From Candidatus Latescibacterota bacterium (GTDB lineage Bacteria > JAAXHH01): 48,762 nucleotides of DNA. Positions 14,972 through 23,322 of the stretch are shown piece after piece. The notes under the pieces were generated by a model. That model did not search any database, was not told the origin of the DNA, and saw nothing but the letters and a program-made list of their open reading frames with translations. The DNA lies in assembly GCA_012270975.1 (NCBI GenBank), contig JAAXHH010000108.1, forward strand, positions 1 through 48,762, given 5' to 3'. The translations under genes were made by a program, and so were the position numbers. Position 1 is the stretch's first letter; every line of letters starts with the position of its first letter.

Positions 14972-16294
14972 TTATGACGACGGCTTTTTGATCATGATCG
15001 GCGCCAGGGGCAAGTCCTCGGCCCCGGGAATCGAAACCACCAGGTACGCCGTTCCATGACCGACAATCCAACCCTCCCCGGGCTGGATGGTTATTGTCCC
15101 CTTAGCCTTGGTTATTATCGCAGCAGGAGTCTTGCCCTCAGGAATGGCGACCACGTCCGGGTTCTGGCTTCTGACGGTCGCCGTCAAGTTATCGTTATTG
15201 TCCGAAGTCTTACCGTCAGGACCGACCTCCAGTACCTGGATACGAAGCACGATGTTCGTGTTGGGCTCCACCGCACGAGCCACCTCTTCATTCTCCTGGG
15301 TGTCCGGATCGTCCGCGACGGCAAGTGTCAGGGTCCTGGTGCGGTCGGCAGCACTGGACGGGTACGGATTCATCACGTACCTGATGACACCGGTACCGCC
15401 AGCGACGGTGACCATAATCTTGGCCTTGGATGTAACACCCTGGCCCTGGGCCGTGATCTCGGCTTTGCCTCTGCTTTCCGCCGTAATCGTGTTGCCGTCC
15501 ACGCTGACTATGTCGGGCGCGGAGCTCACCCAGTCGATAAGCTCCTCGGCACCATCGATCATGGTACCGCCTTCTGCCTCATCGTAGGCGACAGGCGTCA
15601 TCAGGTCGATCGAACCGCCGACCGGCAGCACGTAAGAGGTCGCCTGGCCCGAAGCGAACTCGATCCGCTTGATCACATCGAGCACCTTAACGGTCAGGTC
15701 GATACTCACCCCTCTGCCCACGGCCGAGACCGTTACCGTCGCCTTGCCGGTCGGTGCCACGGCATCAATGGCCCCCCCATCGACCGTAACGGCGTCAGAG
15801 TCGGACTCCCAGTCGAACGTGACGGGCAGGGCCGTTCCGTTCTGGCTGGCGGCCTTTGCGGCGATGGTGGTCATATGGCCCACCGCCATGGTCAGATCCA
15901 GTTTGTTACCGGGATCAGCCCTGAGGTTGTAGTCGGGCGCGTCGAACACGGCGATCTTCTTGTCGTCGCCATCCTGGACCAGCTTGATGTGATGAATGTC
16001 GGACAGCACACCGCTGCCAATCACCTGGTCCGCGTCGATCCCTTGCCCAGGAGGTCCCTCGGGACCGGCGGGGCCGGCAGGACCCGTATCACCCTGGTCG
16101 CCCTTCGGGCCCTGAGGCCCTTCAGGACCCTGCGGACCGGCAGGGCCTTGCGGTCCCGTCGAGCCGGCAACTCCCTGTGGACCCTGCGGTCCGGCCGAGC
16201 CTTGCGGACCGGTAGGACCGGCGGGGCCTGTCTTGCCTTCGCATCCCATCATGGATAGCGCGAACGCAATCACAATAACTATGAGGTAATGCAT
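14972..16294 (-). CDS. Collagen-like repeat lipoprotein with Ig-like (BIG2-type) C-terminal domains
   Basis: 440 residues. The N-terminus [18 protein letters not shown] ends in a lipobox-like Cys18 (degenerate, MMGC), so it is probably a lipid-anchored surface or periplasmic protein. Then about 22 Gly-x-y triplets ([12 protein letters not shown]..., ~20-85) with Pro, Gln and Lys typical of bacterial collagen-like stalks. Residues ~110-440 form beta-rich repeats with patterns such as [40 protein letters not shown] and [11 protein letters not shown] that match bacterial Ig-like group 2 domains. Likely role: adhesion or cell-surface structure. ATG at 16294 follows GGGAGACCATA. Upstream lies an unusually AT-rich leader. 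Confidence 0.8.
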   Translation of the reverse strand: MHYLIVIVIAFALSMMGCEGKTGPAGPTGPQGSAGPQGPQGVAGSTGPQGPAGPQGPEGPQGPKGDQGDTGPAGPAGPEGPPGQGIDADQVIGSGVLSDIHHIKLVQDGDDKKIAVFDAPDYNLRADPGNKLDLTMAVGHMTTIAAKAASQNGTALPVTFDWESDSDAVTVDGGAIDAVAPTGKATVTVSAVGRGVSIDLTVKVLDVIKRIEFASGQATSYVLPVGGSIDLMTPVAYDEAEGGTMIDGAEELIDWVSSAPDIVSVDGNTITAESRGKAEITAQGQGVTSKAKIMVTVAGGTGVIRYVMNPYPSSAADRTRTLTLAVADDPDTQENEEVARAVEPNTNIVLRIQVLEVGPDGKTSDNNDNLTATVRSQNPDVVAIPEGKTPAAIITKAKGTITIQPGEGWIVGHGTAYLVVSIPGAEDLPLAPIMIKKPSS

Positions 16295-16668
16295 TATGGT
16301 CTCCCGTTTATCGAATGTTACTCTTTGCTGTAAACATGTTGCCGCATATTAGGCACGGATCTATATGGCCTCCTTTCCCGTCCTGTGCATTGTGCGAAAT
16401 GGACAGTCGCTACTGTCTGAGATTATGTGAACACCGGTATTGGTCGACGCGAATCACCTTAACGCACGCATAATAATATGATTCAATTAATTAAAATATA
16501 CTATTATTTTGCTTAATTTATGCTTAGTTTTAATGCAGTCAACACTTTTTTCTCTTTTTTACCCTGGAACTGCCGATTCAGATTTGGATTACGAGGGCCG
16601 GAAACCCCGGCCACGGCTGACCTGTCAGGGATGCTTCAGTCCACCGAAAGCTGCTGCCGACACCAGAT
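16295..16668. other. AT-rich intergenic region upstream of the collagen-like lipoprotein
   Basis: Most of 16440-16560 is strongly AT-rich against a GC-rich background, with runs of T and A on both strands and one promoter-like pair (16515-16542). No coding frame was recognised. It separates the leftward lipoprotein gene from a small rightward frame at 16669. The composition could reflect an activator/nucleoid-protein-bound promoter or incoming DNA. Confidence 0.6.
16515..16542 (-). promoter_or_regulatory. Possible sigma-70 promoter for the collagen-like lipoprotein gene
   Basis: On the minus strand TTGACT (16542-16537) is followed after 16 bp by TAAATT (16520-16515). Transcription from here would leave a leader of about 210 nt. 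The AT-richness raises the chance of a false match. Confidence 0.35.
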
Positions 16669-16833
16669 ATGAATAAAGACCATCACTTCAAGGCGCTCGA
16701 GGAAAACCAGGAGACGCTGCTGGCACTCGTCAGCAAGCTGGAACACGAGGTAAGAGACCTGCGTATCCTGGTGAGGGAGATACTGCACGCCATGAAGAAA
16801 ACGGAGAACCGTCACAAGGAGAAGGCGCGGTGA
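16669..16833 (+). CDS. Small helical/coiled-coil protein, 54 residues, unrecognised
   Basis: The frame from ATG 16669 to TGA 16833 encodes a highly charged, Leu-periodic peptide (KALEENQETLLALVSKLEHE, then VRDLRILVREILHAMKK). Leucines and isoleucines recur at heptad spacing, so a coiled coil is likely. No signal peptide and no known family was recognised. It lies between the AT-rich leader of the lipoprotein gene and the convergent epimerase gene. The ribosome binding site is weak, which is the main doubt about it being translated; the amino-acid composition argues that it is. Confidence 0.5.
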   Translation: MNKDHHFKALEENQETLLALVSKLEHEVRDLRILVREILHAMKKTENRHKEKAR

Positions 16834-16901
16834 GGTGGGTGCCCGGCATTCGGTCGCGGCCCGGTCCGGTGGTGCGCCAGCCTGCAGCAGCCGCCCGATA
16901 C

Positions 16902-17921
16902 TTAAGACCTTGGCGCTACCCCGATACCCGGTTTCTCCGGCAGGACCAGGTGGCCCTGGCGCACGGACGCCCCGCTGAAAGGATCGTTGGAAATCAACAG
17001 GTTGCCGTCCAGGTCGGCATAATCGGCCAGGGGAGACAGGTGGGCCGCCGCGGTGATGGCAACGGATGATTCGATCATGCAGCCGATCATGACAATCATC
17101 CCGTGGGCCCGGGCGGTGTGGATGAGCCGCAGCGCTTCGCGGACCCCGCCGCACTTCATCAGTTTTACATTGACGCCGTCCACGAGACCGGCCATGGCCG
17201 GCACGTCCCGCGAGGTCAGCACGCTTTCGTCGGCGATGATCGGCATGGACGCCGCCTCGCGTACCCTGCGCCAGGCTTCGGGCGAACCGGGAGGAAGGGG
17301 CTGCTCCACGAGCTCCACGTCGAACTCGGACAGGCGCTTCACCATTTCCACGGCCTGATCCGCCGTCCACCCCGCGTTGGCGTCGATCCGGATGCGCGCA
17401 TCCGTTTCGCTCCGGATCGCACGCATGATCTCGAGATCCTTTTCCGGTTCCGAGCCGAGCTTGACTTTCAGTGCGGGATATCCTGCGGCTTCACGTACTT
17501 TGCGGCGGATCGCTTTCGGTTCGTCGATACCGATGGTGAAGGAAGTAACGGGCGTTTCCCCGGGATCGAGGCCCAGCCATCTGTAGAGGGGCACGCCAAG
17601 CCGCTGCGCGGCGAGGTCGTGGAGTGCGATATCCACCGCCGCACGCGCCGCGGAATCGCCCGGAATCCGCGTCACCAGGCGATCCATCGTGGCCTCCAGC
17701 CCGAAGGGATCGCCGCCCGGCAACGCGGACACTTCCTCCAGGGCCCGCAGCACCGACCCGGCGTCTTCTCCATAGTAGAGGGAGGGGGCCGCTTCTCCGA
17801 TTCCCGTCATCTCACCGTCGGAGATGCGTACGAGCACGTTGTTCTTATGTGCGCTGACCTCGCGGGCGATGCGAAAGGGATGGACGAGGTCCAGGCGGAT
17901 CGTCTCGGTGCTGAAACGCAT
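16902..17921 (-). CDS. Dipeptide epimerase (L-Ala-D/L-Glu epimerase type), enolase superfamily
   Basis: 339 residues of the muconate-lactonizing subgroup. Diagnostic blocks: TSFTIGID, LKVKLG (catalytic Lys pair), RIDANAGW (first metal Asp), ELVEQPL, IADES (metal ligands), NVKLMKCGG (second catalytic Lys) and MIGCMIESSVAITAA...YADLDG. The MIGCMIES...DLDG block is typical of dipeptide epimerases acting on L-Ala-D-Glu from peptidoglycan turnover. Substrate specificity within the group is inference. ATG at 17921 follows AGGTGGAGGCGTC. It is the last gene of a four-gene leftward unit, 11 nt after the M50 protease. Confidence 0.85.
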   Translation of the reverse strand: MRFSTETIRLDLVHPFRIAREVSAHKNNVLVRISDGEMTGIGEAAPSLYYGEDAGSVLRALEEVSALPGGDPFGLEATMDRLVTRIPGDSAARAAVDIALHDLAAQRLGVPLYRWLGLDPGETPVTSFTIGIDEPKAIRRKVREAAGYPALKVKLGSEPEKDLEIMRAIRSETDARIRIDANAGWTADQAVEMVKRLSEFDVELVEQPLPPGSPEAWRRVREAASMPIIADESVLTSRDVPAMAGLVDGVNVKLMKCGGVREALRLIHTARAHGMIVMIGCMIESSVAITAAAHLSPLADYADLDGNLLISNDPFSGASVRQGHLVLPEKPGIGVAPRS

Positions 17922-17932
17922 GACGCCTCCAC

Positions 17933-18580
17933 CTAAAAGCTGCTGAAAATCTCGCTCATCAGTCGCAGGCTGATCTGGGCAGGCACGGCGATCCAGGTCC
18001 GGATGATACCCAGCCTGAGCATCTGGTCCGCGATGATCAGGCCGATCAGCAGAATGGGGCCGTACATCTCCAGCTGGCCGTACCGCTGCGCCTGCGCCGG
18101 GGGCAGCAGTCCCTTCAGGACCCGCGACCCGTCCAGCGGGGGGATCGGCAGCATGTTGAAGAAGGCCAGCGCCAGGTTGATGATAATGCCGTACCGGATC
18201 ATCTGGCGCAGCGTGTCGGTCAGTGCGCCTCCCGAGGGCATGTGGGTGAAGACGCCCACCAGGATGAAGGCGAGGATGATATTGGACACCGGTCCGGCCA
18301 GGGCGATCCAGAGCATGTCCTTCCGGGGGTTGCGCAGGTAGCGGGGATCCACCGGCACGGGTTTCGCCCAGCCGATGCCGAACCCGCTCATGACGGTAAT
18401 GACCAGCATGATGGTCCCGGCCGGATCGAGATGCACCAGGGGGTTAAGCGAAAGCCGTCCCATACTGCGCGCCGTGGGATCACCCAGCTTATACGCCGCC
18501 CAGGCATGGGCGTATTCGTGAAAGGTCAGGGCGAAGAGGATCGCCGGCATGGCGACGAAAAGGATGGTAAAATCAAACAT
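17933..18580 (-). CDS. Site-2-protease-family (M50) membrane metalloprotease
   Basis: 215 residues. HEYAH near residue 21 supplies the zinc ligands in the first membrane helix, and NMLPIPPLDGSRVL near 165 supplies the third (the NPxPxLDG-type motif). Four to five membrane helices and no PDZ domain place it with the short M50B/YwhC-like group. Substrates of this group are mostly unknown. ATG at 18580 follows GAAGGAGTACGC. It lies 31 nt after the CCA-adding enzyme gene in the same unit. Confidence 0.85.
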   Translation of the reverse strand: MFDFTILFVAMPAILFALTFHEYAHAWAAYKLGDPTARSMGRLSLNPLVHLDPAGTIMLVITVMSGFGIGWAKPVPVDPRYLRNPRKDMLWIALAGPVSNIILAFILVGVFTHMPSGGALTDTLRQMIRYGIIINLALAFFNMLPIPPLDGSRVLKGLLPPAQAQRYGQLEMYGPILLIGLIIADQMLRLGIIRTWIAVPAQISLRLMSEIFSSF

Positions 18581-18611
18581 GCGTACTCCTTCGCTTCGAC
18601 AGCGGGTCCGT

Positions 18612-19901
18612 TCAGGTCGAAAGGTTGTTCCGGCGCGACCAGATCTCCCGCGCGGCGCCGAGTTCCTCCTCCGCGGTCCCGATTTCGCCGTTTATCTTCA
18701 TTGAAAGGACTTCGTCCAGGATTTCCCCGTACGCCGGACCCTCCGGGATCTCCAGCTCCTTGAGCGTTCTTCCGTCGATGGACAGGCGCATATGCCGGTG
18801 ATGGCGGTAGTAAGCTTCGCAACGCCTTCGTATGGCGTCCTCCGGATGGGTCATGGAAAGAAACAGCATCGTGTCCTCCGAGATCGTACGAACCGCGCGG
18901 CAGAAGTCCGCGGCCGTGTCGATTTCGCCCGATTCGACGGCCTGCTCCACGCCGGACCACCGGGACATGTCCTCGATGGCCTTTCGAAGCCGCCGGTTGG
19001 GCTTCAGCCGGTCCACGACGCCTTCCAGGGTTTCCGCCCGGCGGGGGCGGAACAGCGCGACCAGGTACAGGATCCACCAGCCGTCATACGTGGAAGACGC
19101 CAGGTCGCCGGACTGGCTGATCTCCCGAACCAGCGTTTCCAGCCCACTGTCAGACGCCAGGGCGGGATGGATGGCCTTGAGCGCACCGAGCCGTTCCAGC
19201 CGGTTGAATACCGGCCAGGGATCGGGTTCGACGCAGATCAGCTTCAGCTGCTCCAGCAGCCTCGGACCTGAGAGGTTCCCGATCATTCCCTCCGAGACCG
19301 CTTCCCGAAACCTGCCTGCCGTCCCGCGTTCCAGCCTGAACCGCAGGCGCCGTTCGAACCGTACCGCCCGGAAGAGGCGGGTCGGGTCATCGATGAAGCT
19401 CCGGTCGTGGAGGATGCGGACCAGGCGTTTCCGCAGGTCGTCCAGGCCGTTGAACGGATCGACCAGTTCGCCGAAGCTCCGCCCGTTCAACGAGACCGCC
19501 ATGGCGTTGATCGTAAAGTCGCGCCGCGCCAGGTCGACGTCCATCGACGCGGGCGCCACCCGGGGCAACGCGCCCGGGCGCTCATAGGTCTCGCTGCGGG
19601 CCGTGGCCACGTCCAGGCTGTTCCCTTCGGGCAAATCCACGGTGGCCGTCAGGAACCGGGAATGTGGCGTGCAACGGCCTCCGGTCCCGCGGGCCAGGCG
19701 GCCGGCGAAGCCCATCCCGTCCCCGTCCACCGCCAGGTCTACGTCCTTCCTGGAACGACCCAGGAGCATATCCCGCACGGTCCCGCCGACCAGGTACAGG
19801 TCCAGTCCCGATTCATCAGCCAGGCGGCCGGCCTGGCGCAGCCGCTCCCGGATTCCCTCAGGCAACCGGGCAATGGCTTCTTTCATGTCCGATCCGATCA
19901 T
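18612..19901 (-). CDS. cca: CCA-adding enzyme / tRNA nucleotidyltransferase, class II
   Basis: 429 residues. DLYLVGGTVRDMLLGR and KDVDLAVDGD form the nucleotidyltransferase core (GG and DxD), followed by RRDFTINAMAVSLNG, VDPFNGLDDLRKRLVRILHD, DDPTRLFRAVRFERRL, all class II polyA polymerase/CCA blocks. The C-terminal ~200 residues are helical and without an HD motif. It could add CCA, or be an A-adding or polyA variant; several lineages split the activity. The upstream frame is open much further, but I start at ATG 19901 (next ATG 19886) because translation upstream would overlap the preceding gene almost fully and gives no homologous sequence. Confidence 0.87.
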   Translation of the reverse strand: MIGSDMKEAIARLPEGIRERLRQAGRLADESGLDLYLVGGTVRDMLLGRSRKDVDLAVDGDGMGFAGRLARGTGGRCTPHSRFLTATVDLPEGNSLDVATARSETYERPGALPRVAPASMDVDLARRDFTINAMAVSLNGRSFGELVDPFNGLDDLRKRLVRILHDRSFIDDPTRLFRAVRFERRLRFRLERGTAGRFREAVSEGMIGNLSGPRLLEQLKLICVEPDPWPVFNRLERLGALKAIHPALASDSGLETLVREISQSGDLASSTYDGWWILYLVALFRPRRAETLEGVVDRLKPNRRLRKAIEDMSRWSGVEQAVESGEIDTAADFCRAVRTISEDTMLFLSMTHPEDAIRRRCEAYYRHHRHMRLSIDGRTLKELEIPEGPAYGEILDEVLSMKINGEIGTAEEELGAAREIWSRRNNLST

Positions 19902-19924
19902 GGCAGCGGGCTCAGGGCGTCGGG

Positions 19925-20608
19925 TCAGGCTTCTTTCAGAAACCGGTGAACGATGATCCTGTTGTCGTTCGTTTCGAACTTGATCCTTCGTGGCTGCGCG
20001 CTGTGGCGGTATCCCCGGGCGATCATGGATTCGACGAAGGGGGCGGCAGCCCGGCGGTCCGGATCGCTCGCGAGGAACATGCCTCCCGGTTCCAGCGTGT
20101 CGCCCAGCAACTGCTGGATCGGTTCGTGATTCGGCCTTTCGTACAGGATGTCCGAACCGATTACAATGGCGTACCTGCGATCGAGATCCGGGTTTCTCCA
20201 GTCCAGGAAGCGGAAGGACACGCGTTCTTCCAGGCGATTCATACGGGCATTGTGCCGGGCGAAGGCCAGGGCGTCTTCTTCGTAATCGCACGCGGTAACC
20301 TCCAGGCCGGCCGCGGCCGCCGCGATGCCGGCCACGCCGATGCCGCAGCCCAGTTCGAGTATCTCCGATCCGGCGGGAGCGGGGTACTCGAAGAGGTGCC
20401 GGCCCAGTCCGATCGCCGAGGGCCAGATTTCCGCCCAGTAGGGCAGGCGTTCGTCTTCATCATAGTATTCCGGGTCGATTTCGTCGATGAGCACATCGGG
20501 ATCGCGCACCGCCAGAATGTCCAGGTTCACCCACTTGCCAATGGCTATGGACTTGAGACAGACGTCGTAACGGCGGGCCAGCTCGGCGGGTGCGGCGAAC
20601 GGTGGCAT
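19925..20608 (-). CDS. METTL21/ETFBKMT-like protein methyltransferase, class I SAM fold
   Basis: 227 residues. LPYWAEIWPSAIGLGRHL is the signature block of the METTL21/METTL20-type lysine methyltransferases, followed by the SAM motif ILELGCGIGVAGIAAAAAG, VTACDYEEDAL, and VIGSDILYERPNH in place of the usual DxxY motif region. Bacterial members often modify ribosomal or electron-transfer proteins; the target here is unknown. First gene of the unit reaching to 16902. A promoter-like pair is centred just upstream and would give an almost leaderless transcript. Divergent from the ferredoxin gene. Confidence 0.78.
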   Translation of the reverse strand: MPPFAAPAELARRYDVCLKSIAIGKWVNLDILAVRDPDVLIDEIDPEYYDEDERLPYWAEIWPSAIGLGRHLFEYPAPAGSEILELGCGIGVAGIAAAAAGLEVTACDYEEDALAFARHNARMNRLEERVSFRFLDWRNPDLDRRYAIVIGSDILYERPNHEPIQQLLGDTLEPGGMFLASDPDRRAAAPFVESMIARGYRHSAQPRRIKFETNDNRIIVHRFLKEA

Positions 20609-20616
20609 GGCCTTTG

Positions 20617-20645
20617 AACTTAACGGGGATCGTCCCCGCGGTCAA
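20617..20645 (-). promoter_or_regulatory. Possible promoter with palindromic spacer for the 20608-16902 unit
   Basis: On the minus strand TTGACC (20645-20640), 17 bp, then TAAGTT (20622-20617). The spacer contains CGGGGA-CGA-TCCCCG, a perfect 6-bp inverted repeat. Initiation about 7 bp downstream would fall within a few bases of the ATG at 20608. The -10 match is poor. Confidence 0.4.
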
Positions 20646-20657
20646 TCGAATTCAGGC

Positions 20658-20686
20658 TTGACACGGCGTGCCGGCCGGACTATTAT
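20658..20686 (+). promoter_or_regulatory. Sigma-70-type promoter for the ferredoxin gene
   Basis: TTGACA (20658-20663), a 17-bp spacer, then TATTAT (20681-20686): a perfect -35 box and five of six -10 bases. It implies a leader of roughly 115 nt before ATG 20810. Confidence 0.78.
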
Positions 20687-20809
20687 AGTACGGTATTGGG
20701 GCAACAGAACCGTTGCCTCGTTTTGTTTTGACCGATACATATTCACACTGTTTCGACGCATCCGCAAAGCCGGTTGTTTCAAGATCGCGTGTTGAGCGAG
20801 GAGACTCGT

Positions 20810-21052
20810 ATGACCTACATTATCGCAGAGCCATGCATTGACGTAATGGACAAGGGCTGTGTCGATGTATGCCCGGTGGACTGCATTCACACCAAGGACG
20901 GCGAACGCATGCTGTACATCGATCCTGAAGAGTGCATAGACTGCGGCGCCTGCGAGCCCGAATGCCCGGTCGAGGCCATTTTCGCCGAAGAAGACACCCC
21001 GGACGAATGGCAGAATTACATCCAGATCAACGCGGATTTCTTCAACGACTGA
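20810..21052 (+). CDS. 7Fe ferredoxin (3Fe-4S / 4Fe-4S), FdxA-like
   Basis: 80 residues. Cysteines fall in CIDVMDKGCVDVCPVDC (C9, C17, C21, C25) and CIDCGACEPECP, the spacing of bacterial seven-iron ferredoxins such as FdxA. The C9-x7-C17 spacing marks the 3Fe-4S site and CxxCxxCxxxCP the 4Fe-4S site. It carries low-potential electrons and could serve the KorAB oxidoreductase encoded 1.3 kb downstream, though that link is inference. ATG 20810 is chosen because GAGCGAGGAG sits 7 nt before it; the longer open frame upstream has no ribosome site. Confidence 0.9.
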   Translation: MTYIIAEPCIDVMDKGCVDVCPVDCIHTKDGERMLYIDPEECIDCGACEPECPVEAIFAEEDTPDEWQNYIQINADFFND

Positions 21053-21385
21053 CAGATTTCCGGGCAGGGCGCTCGCCGCTGCCCGGGTGGTTCCGGACCG
21101 TCCAGGCGGCGCGGCCAGGCCGACCGGCACACGAGCTCAGCCAGGCCGGCGGGAGGCCGCCTTCCAGCCTTCTTCATCATCCTTTGATTCCCACCGAAGA
21201 GGATCGCGGTACGACCGGGAGCGTGCGGGGCCGCAATGGATTGCGACATATCGCTTCGGTTCTGCCGTGCACGGCCGGCGGGCCATCCGGCGCCGGCAAA
21301 GACTCGACATCATCGAATACTATATCCCCAGGCACGTAAAGCAGCACAAAGCCACCCCGTAAACCCACGGTAACGGTCTCCATTC
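21053..21385. other. Intergenic region between ferredoxin and purU
   Basis: Directly after the ferredoxin stop is a perfect 8-bp stem CCGGGCAG/CTGCCCGG (21060-21086) without a T-run, a weak candidate terminator. 21095-21160 contains degenerate 9-bp GC-rich iterations (CCAGGCGGC, CCAGGCCGA) like those seen in the M56 and HisC-like genes. The rest shows no gene, and no clear promoter for purU was found. Confidence 0.55.
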
Positions 21386-22243
21386 ATGAAGACACGCACC
21401 GTAAAGAACTTCCTGCTGGCCCTTTCCTGTCCCAAGCGTACCGGGCTGATCTACACCGTGACCCGCTGGCTGGCGGAACAGGGTTGCCACGTCATCGAAA
21501 GCGACACGTACATCGATCCGTACAGCGAGCGGTTCTTCATGCGCGTGCATTTCGGCGGTCCGGTAACCCTGGGATCCTTGTGGCGGACCTTCGCGCCCCT
21601 GGCCGAAGAGCTGGAGATGCAGTGGGACCTGTCGGCCGACGACACGCGGCCCCGCGCCCTGATCATGGTGTCGCGGGATCTGCACTGCCTGCTGGACCTG
21701 CTGAACCGCACGCGCATGGACAAGCTCCGGCTGGATATCCCGCTGATCATCTCCAACCACACGGACGCCGAACAACTGGCGAAGGAGTCGGGCATCGACT
21801 ATCTGCACCTGCCGATTACGCCTGAAAACAAGGAGGAGCAGGAGGAACGCCTGATCGACGAAATCGAGGAGAACAATATCGACTTCGTCGTGCTGGCCCG
21901 GTACATGCGCATCCTCGGTCCCGAGGTGTGCGACAGGATGGCGGGACGCATCATCAACATCCACCACTCCTTCCTGCCCGGATTCAAGGGCGCCAGGCCC
22001 TACCACCAGGCGCATCAGCGCGGCGTGAAGCTGATCGGCGCAACCGCCCACTACGTGACGGCCGACCTCGACGAAGGTCCGATCATCGAGCAGGACGTGG
22101 AAGCCGTGACCCATCGCATGTCGCCGGCGGAACTGACGGCCGTGGGACACGACATCGAACGCATCGTGCTTGCGCGGGCCGTACTCTACCATATCCAGCG
22201 CCGGGTCCTGATCAACGGACGCCGTACCGTCGTGTTTCGATGA
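21386..22243 (+). CDS. purU: Formyltetrahydrofolate deformylase
   Basis: 285 residues. An N-terminal ACT domain (~8-90, LLALSCPKRTGLIYTVTRWL) precedes a formyltransferase-fold catalytic domain with VSRDLHCLLDLLNR, SNHTDAEQLAKESGI, VLARYMRILG, INIHHSFLPGFKGARPYHQA and GATAHYVTADLDEGPII. This ACT-plus-hydrolase order and the HHSFLPGF block identify PurU, which hydrolyses 10-formyl-THF to formate and THF, balancing one-carbon pools. The catalytic Asn/His/Asp set appears present. It stands alone, convergent with korB. Confidence 0.92.
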   Translation: MKTRTVKNFLLALSCPKRTGLIYTVTRWLAEQGCHVIESDTYIDPYSERFFMRVHFGGPVTLGSLWRTFAPLAEELEMQWDLSADDTRPRALIMVSRDLHCLLDLLNRTRMDKLRLDIPLIISNHTDAEQLAKESGIDYLHLPITPENKEEQEERLIDEIEENNIDFVVLARYMRILGPEVCDRMAGRIINIHHSFLPGFKGARPYHQAHQRGVKLIGATAHYVTADLDEGPIIEQDVEAVTHRMSPAELTAVGHDIERIVLARAVLYHIQRRVLINGRRTVVFR

Positions 22244-22269
22244 TGGTGCGGGATTGAGGATGCCCGGGC

Positions 22270-22323
22270 CGGACGGACCGGGGAATAGAGTCGGATCGGA
22301 CAGACCGGGGATTTAAAGCGGTG
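22270..22323. repeat. Two tandem copies of a ~27-bp unit between purU and korB
   Basis: Copies at 22270-22296 and 22297-22323 both begin CGGAC(G/A)GACCGGGGA and then diverge. They lie in the convergent intergenic gap. Their GACCGG-rich sequence resembles the 9-bp iterations elsewhere in the window. Confidence 0.55.
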
Positions 22324-22365
22324 TCCGGCCCGAAGCGCCGGGTCAATCGGAGCGATGCCGCGGGG

Positions 22366-23322
22366 TCAGGCGTACTGGTCCATCAGCGCGTCGATGGTCG
22401 CCTTCTCGTCGCCGTAGGCCTTGGCGTACACGTCTTCCAGCTTGTCGGTATAGGTGCGGTACTCGTCCTGGAAGAATACGCCGCTGTGAAAAACGCCCTC
22501 GCCCACCTCTTCCATGGCCATGTCGATCGCCTTGATCCGGTCGCCGGTGTTCCAGCCGTCCGGCAGCGGCATGAAGGATTCTTTCCAGGGATCGTAGGTG
22601 TTGTAGAAGGTGGGACAGGGACTCATGGCGTGGACGAAGCCGAATCCGGGGTGATCGAGTCCCTGGCCGATGATTTTCGCCATTTCCGTCGCCTGGCTCG
22701 AGAAGGTGCGCGCGACGAAACTGCAGCCGTACACGATCACCATGGCCAGGATGTTCAGCTGGCCTTCCAGCACCCCTTCGTAGGGCGCCATCTTGGGCAT
22801 GGATACGCTGCGCCGCAGCGCCTGCATCCCCGGGGGCGTGCTGGGTGAGGGCTGGCCCTTGGTCAGTCCGTAGACCTGGTTGTCCATCACGATGTAGGTG
22901 ATGTCCTGGTTGCGGCGCACGGCGTGAGGCACGTGGCCGCCGCCGATGGCGAACCCGTCGCCGTCGCCGCCGACGGCGATGACCGTCAGATCGGGATTGG
23001 CCGCCTTGACGCCCTGGGCCGCGGGCAGCGCGCGCCCGTGCACCACGTGCAGGCCGTAGGCGTTGACGAATTCAGGCAACCGGCCGGAACAGCCGATGCC
23101 CGACACGATGACCACGTCCCGGGGATCCAGGTTGCGTTCGGCGAGGGCGCGCTGCAGCGCGGCAAGCACGCCGAAATCCCCGCATCCGGGGCACCACGTC
23201 GGCTTGACTTCGCTCCGGTAATCCTTGAGCGTACGTTTGGTGGGCTGTCCTGCCCCATCAGCCTGTTCGGTCCGCCCGGGCGCCTTGGTTTTGGCGGTAT
23301 CGGCCGTACGGACTTCAGCCAT
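22366..23322 (-). CDS. korB: 2-oxoacid:ferredoxin oxidoreductase, beta subunit (KorB-like)
   Basis: 318 residues. WCPGCGDFGVLAALQRAL and SGIGCSGRLPEFVNAYGLH, with VIAVGGDGDGFAIGGGH and MDNQVYGLTKGQ, form the thiamine-diphosphate and Mg2+ site (GDGDxxxIGGGH...NxxYG) and hold the Fe-S cysteines of the beta subunit. With the alpha subunit it oxidatively decarboxylates 2-oxoglutarate or a similar 2-oxoacid to the CoA ester, reducing ferredoxin; the exact substrate is inferred from similarity to KorAB. The first ~30 residues are a nonconserved polar extension. ATG 23322 overlaps the end of the alpha gene by 8 nt, indicating coupled translation. Confidence 0.9.
   Translation of the reverse strand: MAEVRTADTAKTKAPGRTEQADGAGQPTKRTLKDYRSEVKPTWCPGCGDFGVLAALQRALAERNLDPRDVVIVSGIGCSGRLPEFVNAYGLHVVHGRALPAAQGVKAANPDLTVIAVGGDGDGFAIGGGHVPHAVRRNQDITYIVMDNQVYGLTKGQPSPSTPPGMQALRRSVSMPKMAPYEGVLEGQLNILAMVIVYGCSFVARTFSSQATEMAKIIGQGLDHPGFGFVHAMSPCPTFYNTYDPWKESFMPLPDGWNTGDRIKAIDMAMEEVGEGVFHSGVFFQDEYRTYTDKLEDVYAKAYGDEKATIDALMDQYA

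Noticed and set aside
16080..16240. Collagen-coding repeats read as a CRISPR or DNA tandem repeat
   Set aside because: The periodicity is 9 bp from Gly-x-y codons, with no spacers or palindromic direct repeats.
18612..20291. Extension of the CCA enzyme by ~130 residues upstream
   Set aside because: The extra part overlaps the methyltransferase gene in another frame, is Arg/Pro-rich and unlike any CCA-enzyme N-terminus; the conserved fold begins right after ATG 19901.
21087..21362. 91-codon frame between ferredoxin and purU
   Set aside because: Arg/Ser/Gly-rich with no motif, no ribosome site, and it contains the 9-bp iterations.
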